A stretch of 64,000 nt of DNA, taken from contig CAWFTN010000001.1 of the NCBI GenBank assembly GCA_963818925.1, forward strand, positions 2,418,001 through 2,482,000. Reading direction: 5' to 3'. The notes beneath the pieces were generated by a model. It saw only the letters and a list, made by a program, of their open reading frames with translations, was not told the origin of the DNA and made no database searches. The position numbers were made by a program, and so were the translations under genes. Within the stretch, counting starts at the first letter, position 1; each line of letters starts with the position of its first letter. The DNA comes from JAMXLG01 sp963818925 (lineage in GTDB: Bacteria > Vulcanimicrobiota > Vulcanimicrobiia > Vulcanimicrobiales > Vulcanimicrobiaceae). Below are positions 1 through 10,100 of this stretch, piece after piece.

Positions 1-112
1 CGTAAATCACGGCACGCTTGCGCATCAACGTTCGGGTGTCATCTGCACCGCAGAGGTCGCACGAGACCGACACCAGATCGCCGTCGTTGAGCTTGGGAAG
101 AGGAGGTGACAC
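1..112 (-). CDS. N-terminus of a probable SAM-dependent methyltransferase (cut by window edge)
   Basis: Only the first 37 codons are visible, read leftwards from a GTG at 112 that directly follows the rmlA stop codon. The peptide carries a C-D-L-C-G zinc-knuckle-like motif (residues 18-22) followed by a basic stretch. This resembles the start of class I methyltransferases with an N-terminal Cys-x2-Cys zinc finger, such as the gene at 6213-7142 in this window. The tight junction with rmlA suggests co-transcription and a role in modifying the deoxysugar or the nascent glycan. The family is inferred from a short fragment. Confidence 0.45.
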   Translation of the reverse strand, partial: MSPPLPKLNDGDLVSVSCDLCGADDTRTLMRKRAVIY

Positions 113-850
113 CTAGACCACTTCCGTATTGACCTTGTGCCGTTGCGCGACTAATTGCGCCGCGCGAAAGAGCGACTCGAACTGACCGGCGTCAGTCCAC
201 CATCCTGACAGGACGTCGTAATGCAAGTCGCCGGATGCGATATACGCATTGTTGACGTCGGTGATCTCGAGCTCACCACGAGCCGACGGCCGCAGCTCTT
301 TGCAGAAGTCGAACACGCGACGATCGTACATATAGATACCGGTAACCGCGTAATTGCTTTTTGGTATTTTCGGCTTCTCTTCGATGTTGATGATGCGCCG
401 GTTCTCGATTTCCGCAACACCGAATCGCTGGGGATCATCCACTTCCTTCAGCAGAAGTCTCGCTCCCGAATCCTGATCGTGAAATTTTTTCACGTATTCG
501 GAGATGTCGTCCTCGATGATATTGTCACCAAGAATGACGATGACTCGTTCACCTTCGGCGAAGTGCTCGCACAAGCGAAGGGCATCAGCTATACCACCTT
601 CTCCCTCTTGGTAGGTGTAGTAGATATCTTTGAGACCGAACTCACGCCCGTTTCCGAGGAGTCGTAGGAAATCGCCGGCAGAGTTTCCGCCCGTCACGAT
701 CATGATATCGTGGATTCCTGCACGGCACAGCGTCTCGATCGGATAATAGATCATGGGCTTGTCGTAAACCGGTAACAGATGTTTGTTCGTTACCTTTGTG
801 AGCGGTCGAAGCCGAGAGCCGAGACCTCCAGCAAGAACGATTCCCTTCAA
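113..850 (-). CDS. rmlA: Glucose-1-phosphate thymidylyltransferase (RmlA/SpsI type)
   Basis: Transfers dTMP to glucose-1-phosphate, giving dTDP-glucose for rhamnose or another dTDP-deoxysugar, in the cytosol. The nucleotidyltransferase signature GGLGSRLRPLT starts at about residue 8. Further matches are LGDN near residue 112, EKPK, GELEITDVN and GWWTDAG. The 245-residue length matches the short SpsI-like form rather than the roughly 290-residue enterobacterial RmlA. I chose the TTG at 850, which sits behind a GAGGGAAG-like ribosome site just after the rmlB stop. A start at 895 would overlap rmlB and add 15 residues outside the fold. It lies directly downstream of rmlB on the same strand. Confidence 0.93.
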   Translation of the reverse strand: MKGIVLAGGLGSRLRPLTKVTNKHLLPVYDKPMIYYPIETLCRAGIHDIMIVTGGNSAGDFLRLLGNGREFGLKDIYYTYQEGEGGIADALRLCEHFAEGERVIVILGDNIIEDDISEYVKKFHDQDSGARLLLKEVDDPQRFGVAEIENRRIINIEEKPKIPKSNYAVTGIYMYDRRVFDFCKELRPSARGELEITDVNNAYIASGDLHYDVLSGWWTDAGQFESLFRAAQLVAQRHKVNTEVV

Positions 851-857
851 ACTTCCC

Positions 858-1865
858 TCACCGATGCGCGTACTGGCGTTTATAGAACTCCGCAAAATCG
901 CCCGATTTCAACGGTCGCCACCACGACTGATTATCGCGATACCATTGCACGGTGCGCATGAGTCCCGTTTCAAATTCCATCGCGGGCTTCCATCCAAGGT
1001 TGCGCAGCTTTTGCCCGTCGGCTGCGTAACGACGATCGTGTCCCGGGCGATCTTGAACGTGACGGACATGCGATTGAAACGAGCGTCCGCAAAGATCCAC
1101 GAGACGGCGGGTGACATCGAGGTTCGTCTTATGAACGCCGCCGCTAATGTTGTACGTCTCGCCTGGCTCCCCGTTTTCGAGCACGTGCAGTATTCCACGC
1201 GCATGGTCGTCAACATACAGCCAATCGCGGATCTGCATACCGTCACCGTATACCGGAACGGCTTCGTCATCGAGAAGGTTCGTGATGAATAACGGTATGA
1301 GTTTCTCAGGATACTGATACGGACCGTAGGTGTTACTTCCGCGCGTAATCATTGCCGGCGTCCCATACGTGTTGCAATATGCGAGCACCTGAAGATCGCC
1401 ACCCGCCTTACTTGCGGAGTACGGGCTTCTGGGCGCGAGCCGGTCCGATTCGGTCGAGAAACCAACTTGCACGTCTCCGTACACTTCGTCCGTCGAAACC
1501 TGCACGTAGCGAGGAACGCCGAATTGCCGAACCGCTTGTAAGAGGACGTGCGTGCCTAAAATGTCCGTTTCGAGAAACGTCTTGGGATCGAGAATCGAGC
1601 GATCGACATGCGTCTCTGCAGCAAAGTTAACGACCGCGTCGACGCCGGCGCCTATTGCGCGCCGAACAGCGTCATCATCGCAGATCGTTCCCCGAATGAA
1701 ATTGTAACGGGGGTTCCGCTCGACGGTGCGCAGATTCTCCGGATTTCCTGCGTACGTCATCGCGTCGAGGTTGATGATCTCAGTATCCAGCCGTTCGTCG
1801 AGCGCGATTCGAATGAACGCTGAACCGATGAAGCCGAGACCGCCGGTTACAAGCCACTTCCTCAT
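858..1865 (-). CDS. rmlB: dTDP-glucose 4,6-dehydratase
   Basis: Converts dTDP-glucose to dTDP-4-keto-6-deoxyglucose with bound NAD. This extended short-chain dehydrogenase has the Rossmann motif GGLGFIG (residues 8-14). The catalytic Thr-Asp-Glu triad is in STDEVYG (T125, D126, E127) and the Tyr-x3-Lys pair is Y149/K153. NTYGPYQYPEKLIP and IRDWLYVDDH are typical of RmlB. Length is 335 residues, normal for the family. A ribosome site AGGAC precedes the ATG. It is followed by rmlA within 10 bases. No rmlC or rmlD is visible, so the final sugar cannot be fixed from this window. Confidence 0.96.
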   Translation of the reverse strand: MRKWLVTGGLGFIGSAFIRIALDERLDTEIINLDAMTYAGNPENLRTVERNPRYNFIRGTICDDDAVRRAIGAGVDAVVNFAAETHVDRSILDPKTFLETDILGTHVLLQAVRQFGVPRYVQVSTDEVYGDVQVGFSTESDRLAPRSPYSASKAGGDLQVLAYCNTYGTPAMITRGSNTYGPYQYPEKLIPLFITNLLDDEAVPVYGDGMQIRDWLYVDDHARGILHVLENGEPGETYNISGGVHKTNLDVTRRLVDLCGRSFQSHVRHVQDRPGHDRRYAADGQKLRNLGWKPAMEFETGLMRTVQWYRDNQSWWRPLKSGDFAEFYKRQYAHR

Positions 1866-1902
1866 TGAGGTCCTACTACTACTAAGCCTCGACGCAATGC
1901 CT

Positions 1903-2760
1903 TTAAATCACCTTATTTCCGCCAGAGGTATTGCGCCCAAAGAATCCACGAAAATAGGCTGCACTCAACATAAACGCAGAGCGGCTGACACCCCCGAAGC
2001 GCAGTGGATGATAGAGTCCCTGCACCAACCAAGCAATCGGCAGCATAAACCAGGTTCCGTGCTTTCTCGTGAGGCGCCCGCGTGACTCAAACGCGATCAC
2101 GAACTTCTGCAATGCAAACAGATCGCTGCTTCGCCCGTGACGATCGTGCGAGGCAAGCGCAGTTTGAAAGATTCCAACCCTTGAACCGAGCGCTCTCGCG
2201 CGAAGCGACAAGTCGACGTCTTCCCCATAAAGAAAAAAGCTTTCGTCGAAGCCGCCGAGGCGTTCGAATACCTCGCGACGGATGACCAGCGCGCACCCAT
2301 TCACCCAATCGGTGGGCTTTATCGACGGCGTCTTGAGGTCCGTCGCTCCGCCGAGCCACCAGACCCAAACGCCCCTGGTGAAGTAGTAAGAATCGTTCGC
2401 ACGGATCACGCTACAGGCGATGTCGACGCTATTTTGATCCATCCACGAGGTCAAAGCTTCGATCCAATTCGCATCGGCGACCGCGTCCGGATTGAGGAAC
2501 GCGAGGAACGGGGTACCAGCGTGACGAGCGCCGCGATTAACCGCAGCACCGAAACCCTCATTCGAAGAACTGCGGATCAGCTCGATGCCGGGCGTTTCCG
2601 CAAGCAGGTCGGCGGACCCATCCGATGAGGCATTGTCGACAACAACTACTTCAGTCTTCGCCGTTTGGCGCAGCGCCGAATCGATGGCGTCGCGCACGTA
2701 GTCGCCGCCATTGTAATTGACGATGATGACGCGCGCTCGCGCCTCAGATTCCCGGTTCAC
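1903..2760 (-). CDS. Family 2 glycosyltransferase (rhamnosyltransferase-like)
   Basis: A 285-residue cytosolic or membrane-associated GT-A enzyme that probably adds a sugar from an activated donor to a lipid-linked glycan. The N-terminus has the GT2 nucleotide-binding start VIIVNYNGGDYV. The metal-binding region is FLNPDAV, and the acceptor-side motif GGFDESFFLYGEDVDLS is characteristic of rhamnosyl-type GT2 proteins. GTG start preceded by GAGAGA. It lies just upstream of rmlB-rmlA on the same strand, so a dTDP-deoxysugar donor is a reasonable inference, but donor and acceptor are not readable from sequence. Confidence 0.86.
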   Translation of the reverse strand: MNRESEARARVIIVNYNGGDYVRDAIDSALRQTAKTEVVVVDNASSDGSADLLAETPGIELIRSSSNEGFGAAVNRGARHAGTPFLAFLNPDAVADANWIEALTSWMDQNSVDIACSVIRANDSYYFTRGVWVWWLGGATDLKTPSIKPTDWVNGCALVIRREVFERLGGFDESFFLYGEDVDLSLRARALGSRVGIFQTALASHDRHGRSSDLFALQKFVIAFESRGRLTRKHGTWFMLPIAWLVQGLYHPLRFGGVSRSAFMLSAAYFRGFFGRNTSGGNKVI

Positions 2761-2837
2761 GATCTCTCAATGCCTTCCGAATCGGCAAGAAATATCGGGA
2801 GCTTATTTGAACTTCCTGCTTAGAAAGGGTGACTATT

Positions 2838-3848
2838 ATGCGGCTTGCGGCTTTCTTCTTAATTCTCTGCCAATGCTTCGCTTCAACATCGATCGCTTGC
2901 GTTGCGGCGCCGGCATCAGGAGCGCCCAATGAATACCAGATTCTGCGCAAAATTCCGCCATCGGTCTTGGACAAGACCACGTCCGGCGCAGTGCCGGATA
3001 CCGAAGGCGCAATGCAACTGAATCGCGGGCACTGGACCGACATCGTCTATCAGCGCGTCGCAATCCCACTCATTTGGGTCGGCGCGGCTGAGAACGATCG
3101 CGCGAAAATCGATAGCGGATGGAAAGCAATCGATTTATCGTCGAAGCATTTGCAAAACGATGGAAGCTTCGATACTGCAGCCGGCAGAACGATGAACGAA
3201 GCTGAAATGGCGTTCTGGATTGAAGCGGTCAGTCACGCGATCGTCGTGCTGCAGCAGAGTCCGCTTGCGTCGGAATATGCTCAACGCATCGACTCCGTTC
3301 TTCCTTCGATACGCCGGAACGTCGGATGGTTAAACACGTCAGACCGGTTAGCGCACTTAGCGCAACTCGACGGACCTGCGGCGAACCGTCTCCTCGTTGA
3401 TGCGTGTGCGTTCGCCTATGCATCGAAGGTCCTTCACGACCCGTCGCTCATGGCTCCCGCAAATGACTTTGCGCGCCAGGCGTTCGCAAAACAACGTCAA
3501 GACGGCACACTTTTGGAAGAGAACGGCTTCGACTCGAGTTATCAGGGCGTTTCCTTGTTGCAACTGACCTATTTCGCGCTGATGCAGCCAACCGCGCAGG
3601 TGCGTTCGGCTCTCAATGCGGCCAAAGATCGTGAGGCACAGGTCGTCCGATCCGACGGAAGCGTCGACAACTCACAAAACACGCGCACCGGCGGCAACCA
3701 CATGGTCAATGGTCAGCCGTACGCCGTCGACTACCGTTCCATTATCCTTGGGCTCTATTACGCCGGGATATATACCGGTGACGGGAATGCGGTAAACGCC
3801 GCGCAACGTGTGTATACGCGTGTTTATCATCAAAGCCCGAATGCGTAA
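2838..3848 (+). CDS. Secreted protein of unknown function, possibly alpha-helical-barrel carbohydrate enzyme
   Basis: The 336-residue product begins with a clear signal peptide (basic start, hydrophobic core, Ala/Ser-rich end near residue 25). The ATG at 2838 is preceded by AAAGGG at a good distance; a GTG at 2829 is also in frame. The mature part is mostly helical with Trp and aromatic residues spaced like an alpha/alpha barrel, and the stretch DSSYQGVSLLQL recalls polysaccharide lyase-type folds. I cannot assign an activity. It sits on the opposite strand inside the polysaccharide locus, and its end overlaps by 19 bases the end of the convergent beta-propeller gene. A role in trimming or binding exported glycan is inference. 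Confidence 0.7.
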   Translation: MRLAAFFLILCQCFASTSIACVAAPASGAPNEYQILRKIPPSVLDKTTSGAVPDTEGAMQLNRGHWTDIVYQRVAIPLIWVGAAENDRAKIDSGWKAIDLSSKHLQNDGSFDTAAGRTMNEAEMAFWIEAVSHAIVVLQQSPLASEYAQRIDSVLPSIRRNVGWLNTSDRLAHLAQLDGPAANRLLVDACAFAYASKVLHDPSLMAPANDFARQAFAKQRQDGTLLEENGFDSSYQGVSLLQLTYFALMQPTAQVRSALNAAKDREAQVVRSDGSVDNSQNTRTGGNHMVNGQPYAVDYRSIILGLYYAGIYTGDGNAVNAAQRVYTRVYHQSPNA

Positions 3849-5284
3849 ACCGTTCCGCTCTGGTCAGCTGTGAAAATGCCGCTCGGGACGACAGCCGGCG
3901 ACGCGGACATCGTCGCAGGCATGGAGTAGGACCAAAGCGTCTGCCCAGTCGACGCATTTAAGGCGACGAACTGGTTGTCGAGGTTCGCGTAGACGATACC
4001 GGCATTAACGGCAACCGCATTCGACGTCGACGTCTGCGTCGGATGCGTCCAAACGACGTTTCCGTCGAGATCGAGCGCAACCAATGCACCGCCGCCCGAC
4101 GTCGCTTGCGGTTTTAGTCGTCCGAAGAAACTCGGTTCGCGAAGCGTTGACTTTGCGGCCGACGTGCCGTTTCCGCCATATCCCTGTACGCGAACAAATA
4201 CGTATCGTCCATCGGTTGCAGGCGTCGAGTACCCGGCGCCGGAGCTCGACATGCCTACATTCCTCGATGCGACGAGACCACCCGAATTCTGGTCGAGATA
4301 GACGAGGCTTCCGCTCTTGCTCAATGCGATCGCTTCACCGTTCACGATCGTCACGCCGCTGCCCACATCGTAGTCCTGCGTCGAACTATAGGTGTTGTGC
4401 TGCCAAACCAGGCGTCCTGAAGCCGGGTCAAGAGCGACCACTCCATTCGCAGTGAGAACGGAATTCATGCACGTGTTGCCGGTTCCGAAGACCAGATGGG
4501 TTCCGTCAAATGAGATCGGTGACCACACCGAACCGCCATCGTTCGCAACGGGATCAACATTGAAAACCCAGCCCGGGGCGCCGGTTTTCTCGTCGAATTC
4601 CCGTATACCACCCTGCGTGCATGTGGGCGTATCGCCGCCGGCGACACCGACGAAGACTTTCCCGTTGACGACCGCGGGAGTCGAGCGAATAGGACCCGGA
4701 ACGTTGGCTTGCCAGACAATGGCCCCGGTCGATGCGTTCAATGCGTAGAAGTAGGACGGCGCGGCATCGAAATCCGAATCGTTCGTGTCGTACACGAAGT
4801 TGTGCGTACCTACGAACAGCATCCCGTTGTCGTAGGCCGGAACCATTCGCACCTCGACGCCCTGCCCTCCGAGTTGCTTCGTCCAGAGAACTTTACCGCT
4901 CGTGGCCTGTAGTGCAAAAACGATTCCGTTGTTAAGCGTAACCACATAGACCACACCGTTAACCACGGCCGGTCCGCCGAGTATTTGATCGCCGGTTGAA
5001 TACTTCCAGTGGAGCTTCAACGTCGAAACGTTCGACGTATTGACGCCGATGTTTTGCGGCTGACATCCCGAGTTGAGATGATCGCGACCGAAAGTCACCC
5101 AATCATCAGCGGAAGCTGCGGGGACCGGCTCGGGGCAGACGGCTTGCGTCACTTCTCGGGGCGGCGCCGCGCTGGGTGTCGGGTTCGGCAAGGTGTTCCC
5201 GGCGGAAGATCCGCCTCCGCCGCATCCAGCAAGAATTACCGCGCTGAACACCACAGTCATTATGAATGCGTGCCTCATACTCAT
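3830..5284 (-). CDS. PQQ-like beta-propeller lipoprotein
   Basis: A 484-residue lipoprotein: the signal peptide ends in a lipobox-like AVILAGC followed by a Gly/Ser linker. The rest is a series of beta-propeller blades of the PQQ/BamB type, recognisable by repeated patterns such as ALNASTG..VWQ, STPAVVNGKVFVG, ALDLDGNVVWTHP and ALNASTGQTLWSY. Such propellers are periplasmic or surface-anchored scaffolds or PQQ-dependent dehydrogenase relatives. No dehydrogenase active-site residues were recognised, so a scaffold or binding role is more likely. It overlaps tail-to-tail with the gene at 2838-3848. Confidence 0.85.
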   Translation of the reverse strand: MSMRHAFIMTVVFSAVILAGCGGGGSSAGNTLPNPTPSAAPPREVTQAVCPEPVPAASADDWVTFGRDHLNSGCQPQNIGVNTSNVSTLKLHWKYSTGDQILGGPAVVNGVVYVVTLNNGIVFALQATSGKVLWTKQLGGQGVEVRMVPAYDNGMLFVGTHNFVYDTNDSDFDAAPSYFYALNASTGAIVWQANVPGPIRSTPAVVNGKVFVGVAGGDTPTCTQGGIREFDEKTGAPGWVFNVDPVANDGGSVWSPISFDGTHLVFGTGNTCMNSVLTANGVVALDPASGRLVWQHNTYSSTQDYDVGSGVTIVNGEAIALSKSGSLVYLDQNSGGLVASRNVGMSSSGAGYSTPATDGRYVFVRVQGYGGNGTSAAKSTLREPSFFGRLKPQATSGGGALVALDLDGNVVWTHPTQTSTSNAVAVNAGIVYANLDNQFVALNASTGQTLWSYSMPATMSASPAVVPSGIFTADQSGTVYAFGL

Positions 5285-5383
5285 TAACAGGCAGCTTAAA
5301 GTATTCTTATTGAGAATCCCCTGAGCCCAAGCGGCTTCAAGAGAATAGGGCTACTGCCGTCCCCGGACGAACGTCGGGACTCC

Positions 5384-6157
5384 GTGTCATCGTTCCAGAT
5401 CGATAGTGCTCTTGCGGACCGTTATCACGAAGTGATGGCCTTCCGCGCCGAGGCCCTTCAACGGTACAAAGCAAACGAGCTGAGCGTCGTCTTCGGTCCG
5501 CCGGCGAAAATTGTTTTCCCGCGCGTGGCTGCCGGCTCGGTGCCCGGCGCGCGGATGCGAATCGGTCCGCTGTCGATCTCAAACTATCCTCCGATCTGGC
5601 AGTTCGCGGAAAATCTCATCCGCAAATCGAGCGAACCGCTCAATGTGCTGGAGATTGGACCCGGGAACGGTGCTCTTGCGCAGCATCTGCAAGCGACATT
5701 CGGCAAACGGATCGTTCGGTATTTCGGATTGGAACGCGATCCCGAAATCACCGGACCGTACGAGCGAGTGGATTCCATCGCATCACTTGCGGTGAACATC
5801 GACGTGGTCATCGCAAGTGAAGTAGCGGAGCACATGACCGCCGATGAGTTGTTTCGGAACATTCTTTCGCCGCTCGCGCACCGCATCAATCCGGGCGGGG
5901 CACTCTGTATGTCGGTACCTAATCCTGTCGCTCCGGGCGGAATCCATCGCGATTTCACCCATGTGCAAGCGTACCCGTGGTACGACCTGTACGCCATCCT
6001 GCGACTTACGTTTGGTGACGTGGCCGTCCACCGCACGTTTTACGCGTGGTCTTTCCAGAGGTTAGCATTCGTGATTCCACGCATCATTATCTGTCCGATG
6101 ATCGAAATGGATTGGTGCGACGGCATCGTAGCGATCGCATCACGACCGCGGATCTAG
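5384..6157 (+). CDS. Class I SAM-dependent methyltransferase
   Basis: A 257-residue cytosolic protein with a seven-strand methyltransferase core. The SAM-binding glycine motif VLEIGPGNGA is at residues 88-97. A post-motif acidic segment follows (IASEVAEHM), then NPGGALCMSVPNP at motif III. The GTG at 5384 is used as start; no ATG lies close by in frame. It precedes a second methyltransferase by about 55 bases on the same strand, and both lie between glycan genes, so methylation of a sugar or sugar nucleotide is the likely job. Substrate unknown. Confidence 0.83.
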   Translation: MSSFQIDSALADRYHEVMAFRAEALQRYKANELSVVFGPPAKIVFPRVAAGSVPGARMRIGPLSISNYPPIWQFAENLIRKSSEPLNVLEIGPGNGALAQHLQATFGKRIVRYFGLERDPEITGPYERVDSIASLAVNIDVVIASEVAEHMTADELFRNILSPLAHRINPGGALCMSVPNPVAPGGIHRDFTHVQAYPWYDLYAILRLTFGDVAVHRTFYAWSFQRLAFVIPRIIICPMIEMDWCDGIVAIASRPRI

Positions 6158-6212
6158 CTCGTCTCGCAGCAAGAGGCGGAGCGCACCACCGAAGCGTCGT
6201 AGCTAGCGCCGA

Positions 6213-7142
6213 ATGCTAAACGTACGTCGAATTTGTCCATTTTGTGGATCTGCGCGCGCGTCGGAGTCGGTCATCCTCAGCGAACGCTATTTTGGGATGG
6301 GCGGCCAGTTTCGATATCTGATTTGCGCAGAGTGCGGCTCTCTTTTCATAGAGGATGAGAAACTCGACGTTTCCCCCTACTATCCGAGCGACTATTATTC
6401 GTTTGCAAACGACCGGCCGGGGCTACTCGGTACCCTGGACCGAGCCGTCTTTCGCAATCTTGCAAAAACGCACGTTTCGGACTTAGTAAAAGCCGGCGTG
6501 CCGATATCGCCGAAAAGCAAGATACTGGACATCGGCAGCGGTTCAGGCATGTTGCTGCGGGCGTTCCAACATCTCGGCTTTTCTGACGTAGCGGGCGTCG
6601 ATCCGTATCTCGACAAGAGCGTCAATACGGGAAGCGTGAAGATTCTACGAACCACTCTTGACGCCTTATCAAACGATGCGTTCTACGCAGGAAGCGTCGA
6701 TGTTATTATGTTTCACCATTCGCTCGAACACGTTCCCGAACCGGTGGAAACACTAATGACGGCCGCGAAGTTGCTCTCTGCAAAAGGTGCTATTCTCGTT
6801 CGTTTGCCGCTGATAAGCTTTGCATGGGAAAAGTACCGGGAAAACTGGTTTGGTCTCGAGACGCCGCGCCACTTAGCTATTCCAACGGAAAACGGCATGC
6901 TGCGCGCGGCAGACCGTTCCGGTTTCCGTGTTTCGCGAATTCGCTATGATTCGAGCCCGCGAGGGTTCGTCGCGAGCGAAGCCTACAAAAAAGGGAAGTC
7001 GTTCGTGGAAGCGTTCCCGGCTTCGCCTCCGCGGACGATTTTCAGGATGCTTACATCCGTCGGATACGCATTAAAAGCGCGGCGCCTAAATTCTGCGCGG
7101 AAGGGCGATCAGGCGGCCTTCGTGTTAAACAGGAAAAGCTAA
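6213..7142 (+). CDS. SAM-dependent methyltransferase with N-terminal zinc finger
   Basis: A 309-residue protein whose N-terminus has a four-cysteine zinc site (C8, C11, C38, C41). A methyltransferase core follows with motif I KILDIGSGSGM at residues 103-113. The helix FHHSLEHVPEP matches the Methyltransf_23 type commonly found in O-antigen and capsule clusters. The gene ends one base before the start of the giant membrane protein at 7144, so the two are almost certainly co-translated. This supports action on the same glycan. The methylated position is unknown. Confidence 0.86.
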   Translation: MLNVRRICPFCGSARASESVILSERYFGMGGQFRYLICAECGSLFIEDEKLDVSPYYPSDYYSFANDRPGLLGTLDRAVFRNLAKTHVSDLVKAGVPISPKSKILDIGSGSGMLLRAFQHLGFSDVAGVDPYLDKSVNTGSVKILRTTLDALSNDAFYAGSVDVIMFHHSLEHVPEPVETLMTAAKLLSAKGAILVRLPLISFAWEKYRENWFGLETPRHLAIPTENGMLRAADRSGFRVSRIRYDSSPRGFVASEAYKKGKSFVEAFPASPPRTIFRMLTSVGYALKARRLNSARKGDQAAFVLNRKS

Positions 7143-7143
7143 A

Positions 7144-10100
7144 TTGCTGGCTTGGACTATCGCGATCTCTCAGAAGCTACGAAAGGCTCCATTTGAAGAT
7201 CGCCTTCTAGCATTGTGTCTTCTCGTCTTTGCAAGTATAGCGTTTGTCCGGGCCTGGGCTTTTTACTGGTTTCACGGTCTCCCGGGTCTCTATGCGAAAG
7301 ACTTGGGCATTAATTTCATCGTCAGTGAGTATATACGACACACCATTCACAGCCCGCGCGACTTTTTCGATATGTTGGGTTGGAATATTTGGTGGGACCA
7401 GCCGCTATTTTCTTTTAACGGATATACCTCGTATCTCGGGATCGTGCCGGTTGCGGATCTTCTGCAGAGCACGTGGGCGAGCATCAAGTTTTGGGAGATC
7501 ACTCAAAGCGTTTTTGCATTCTTCGGTACGTTCGCGCTTCTGCGGTTGTTCGGCCGCCCTCGTATATGGGCGGCGGCCGCGGCGTTCACGTACGCCTCAA
7601 TTCCAGCAGTCATTCTCATGCCGCGCGGCAATCTCGACCTTGGATGGCCCACCGTTCTCGCGCCGGGGTGTCTTGCGGCGGGCATCTATTTGGTTCGACG
7701 CTTCGACGTTCGCGCGCTACCGGCCGTGGGAGTTCTCTGCAGTTTCTGCGGATTCTGCTTCGGCGTCGAATATGGCGTTTTTTCGTCGCTTCCGATCTAC
7801 GCGATCGTCTCCGCGTATGCGTATAAACGCGAGCAATGGTGGCGCTGGCTCGCCTATGCGTTCGTCGGACTCGTTTTAGTCCCGGCGGCGGGTGCCTATT
7901 TTGTCCTGCCGACGCTGTCGGTTCATATGTTTACTGATTCCGCAGCCAGGACGGCTACGCTCGTAGACTCGACGTTTACCGCATACTACAGCGAAGGTTT
8001 GGTCCAGTATCTGGCCCTCATTCCTACCGAAGCGCTACTTTCCCCATCGACGATGTATAACGCTACGGGTCAGTTGCCCATTGCGCTTTTAGGCGGCATC
8101 TGTCTCTGGGTTTTTGCGCTGATCGGCTTCCTGCGGTATCGTTTCGATTATTCGCGCGGCGAGTTCGGCATCGTGGCCATCGCGGTTGTCGGCGTGTTGA
8201 TAGTGATGAGCGCTGCTGCATTGATACCGGGAGCGAACATCATCTGGAAACTTGTCGCATCCGTCCCCATTGTGAACGCGATTCGCACTCCGGATCGCTT
8301 CATCACACTCCCTGTGCTTGCGGTAACGGTCCTGGCGTTTGATGGCCTTCGCATTTGTACGAAGGAACTCGCGCAACAGAAAGTCCTCGCGTCGCTCATT
8401 CTAACGGCAGTACTGGGCAGTTTTTTCTATGTGGCCGGCACTCAGCAAGTCTGGTCAAACCAGCAAGATTACGGTAGCGAAGAGCCGGCGTTGGCCTCGA
8501 CGAACGCGCTCGTCGCGTCGATCGGACCGAGAACAGTTCCGTTTGCGTTCTTGAACGGCGGGTCCACAGGCGACTATCCGTCGTATGGGGTGCCGACACC
8601 AACGTTTTCCGGCTACTGGGATTTTGCTGCCCGATATTTGCTGGATGGCACGGCAATGACGGGTATTCTTAGCCGAACTTCGGTGAAGACCGTCATTACG
8701 ACACCCACATGGGCTACGAGCGACTCCGACGGCTTGCCCGACTTTGGGCGCGTGTTCGCTCAGGCGGACGGTGCGAAGCAAATTGTTCGAAGCGCCGAAG
8801 GTGTTCGTGTTTTTACGCTCAAGGCGGACCCGATTGCAAAAGCTACGCACGTTGCGTGTTTGAGCGGTGGTCCAGGGCTTCTCGATCGTCTACTGGCATG
8901 GCCGCTACTCGACAACGTTGACCTCACGGGCCCTGACGGTAACTGCGCGTTCACCATCGTTACCGACAGCGCCGCGGACGACGCAGGTGTCGCGACCGCC
9001 CAATGGGCAGTGGCTGGGAGCGGCTTGTGTACAACCTGTTCGATCTTGCGAGATGCAGATTACGATTTTTATCCGGGGCGAGCGGTCCTGAATCTGTCTT
9101 GGTATCGAAATTCAATCGACGGCGACAGCCCGGTCTTTGGACGACAGGGTGCGATACGGATCCCGGACGAAACGATGATCTTACTGCCTGCGATGCGCAC
9201 CGAACGAGGATCGCAGATCGCGCTGCGGCTAGCATCACACGCGTACGCAACCGTTGTGGCGCGCTGTGGATCTGGCGAAACGGCAATTCGTGTGCTGCCG
9301 TTCAATGGATTTCGATGGTTCACGATGACCCTGCAGAAGCCGCTTTCACGCTGCGGACGCATTCAACTTACATTTTTCGTAGATAGCACACAGCCGGCGA
9401 ACATTTCGACGTTCTCCGGTGAGATTGCGCTCGACGGCGCCATTGTGCCCGGTAGCGCGCGTCGACCGGAAACGTCCGCGCGCAGCGGCAGCGACATATA
9501 CACCTTTACGGCCGGCCACCTCGTACGAGACGATGCAACGCCATACAGCGGACAAATCGTTCTCGGTAACAATGCGGTCCGATGGAATGGCCCAAGTGAA
9601 AATGTCGCCGTTGTTGCTGACCTAAGCGCGTTCCCCGGTGCGCGCAAAAACGCTCGACTTGCGGAAGAAATATTCTTGCGCCATGGCCAGTTCATTATCG
9701 CGCCGAGCACGAGAAACAGCTATCGCAACACGCACATCCGCAAACTAACGGCCGTTAAGGCGACTGGGCGCATCGCGCTCTTTTCCGACGGCGCCGGCTT
9801 GGTTAGCGGAGACGTAGATTTTCAAGCCGGCGCGTCGGCGCTTGCGCAAACCTCCGGATTCTCCCGGTTTCCAAACAGCGCACTGTCGCGGAACGGATTG
9901 ACCGGACGAAACGGCGATACGCTTACGATGCAGATACCGGCGGTTGCGGGCTCATCGTCCATCGTAGCCGGTTTCTTCGGTGTCGAAGGTGACGGTTATG
10001 CGGATGCGATGATGCGCTGCAACGGAGCCCAGAAATCGCTGCGCGTTTCCCAGAACGTGGACGCGGGGCTCGTTCTTTCGGACAACGATTCACCGTGCAC

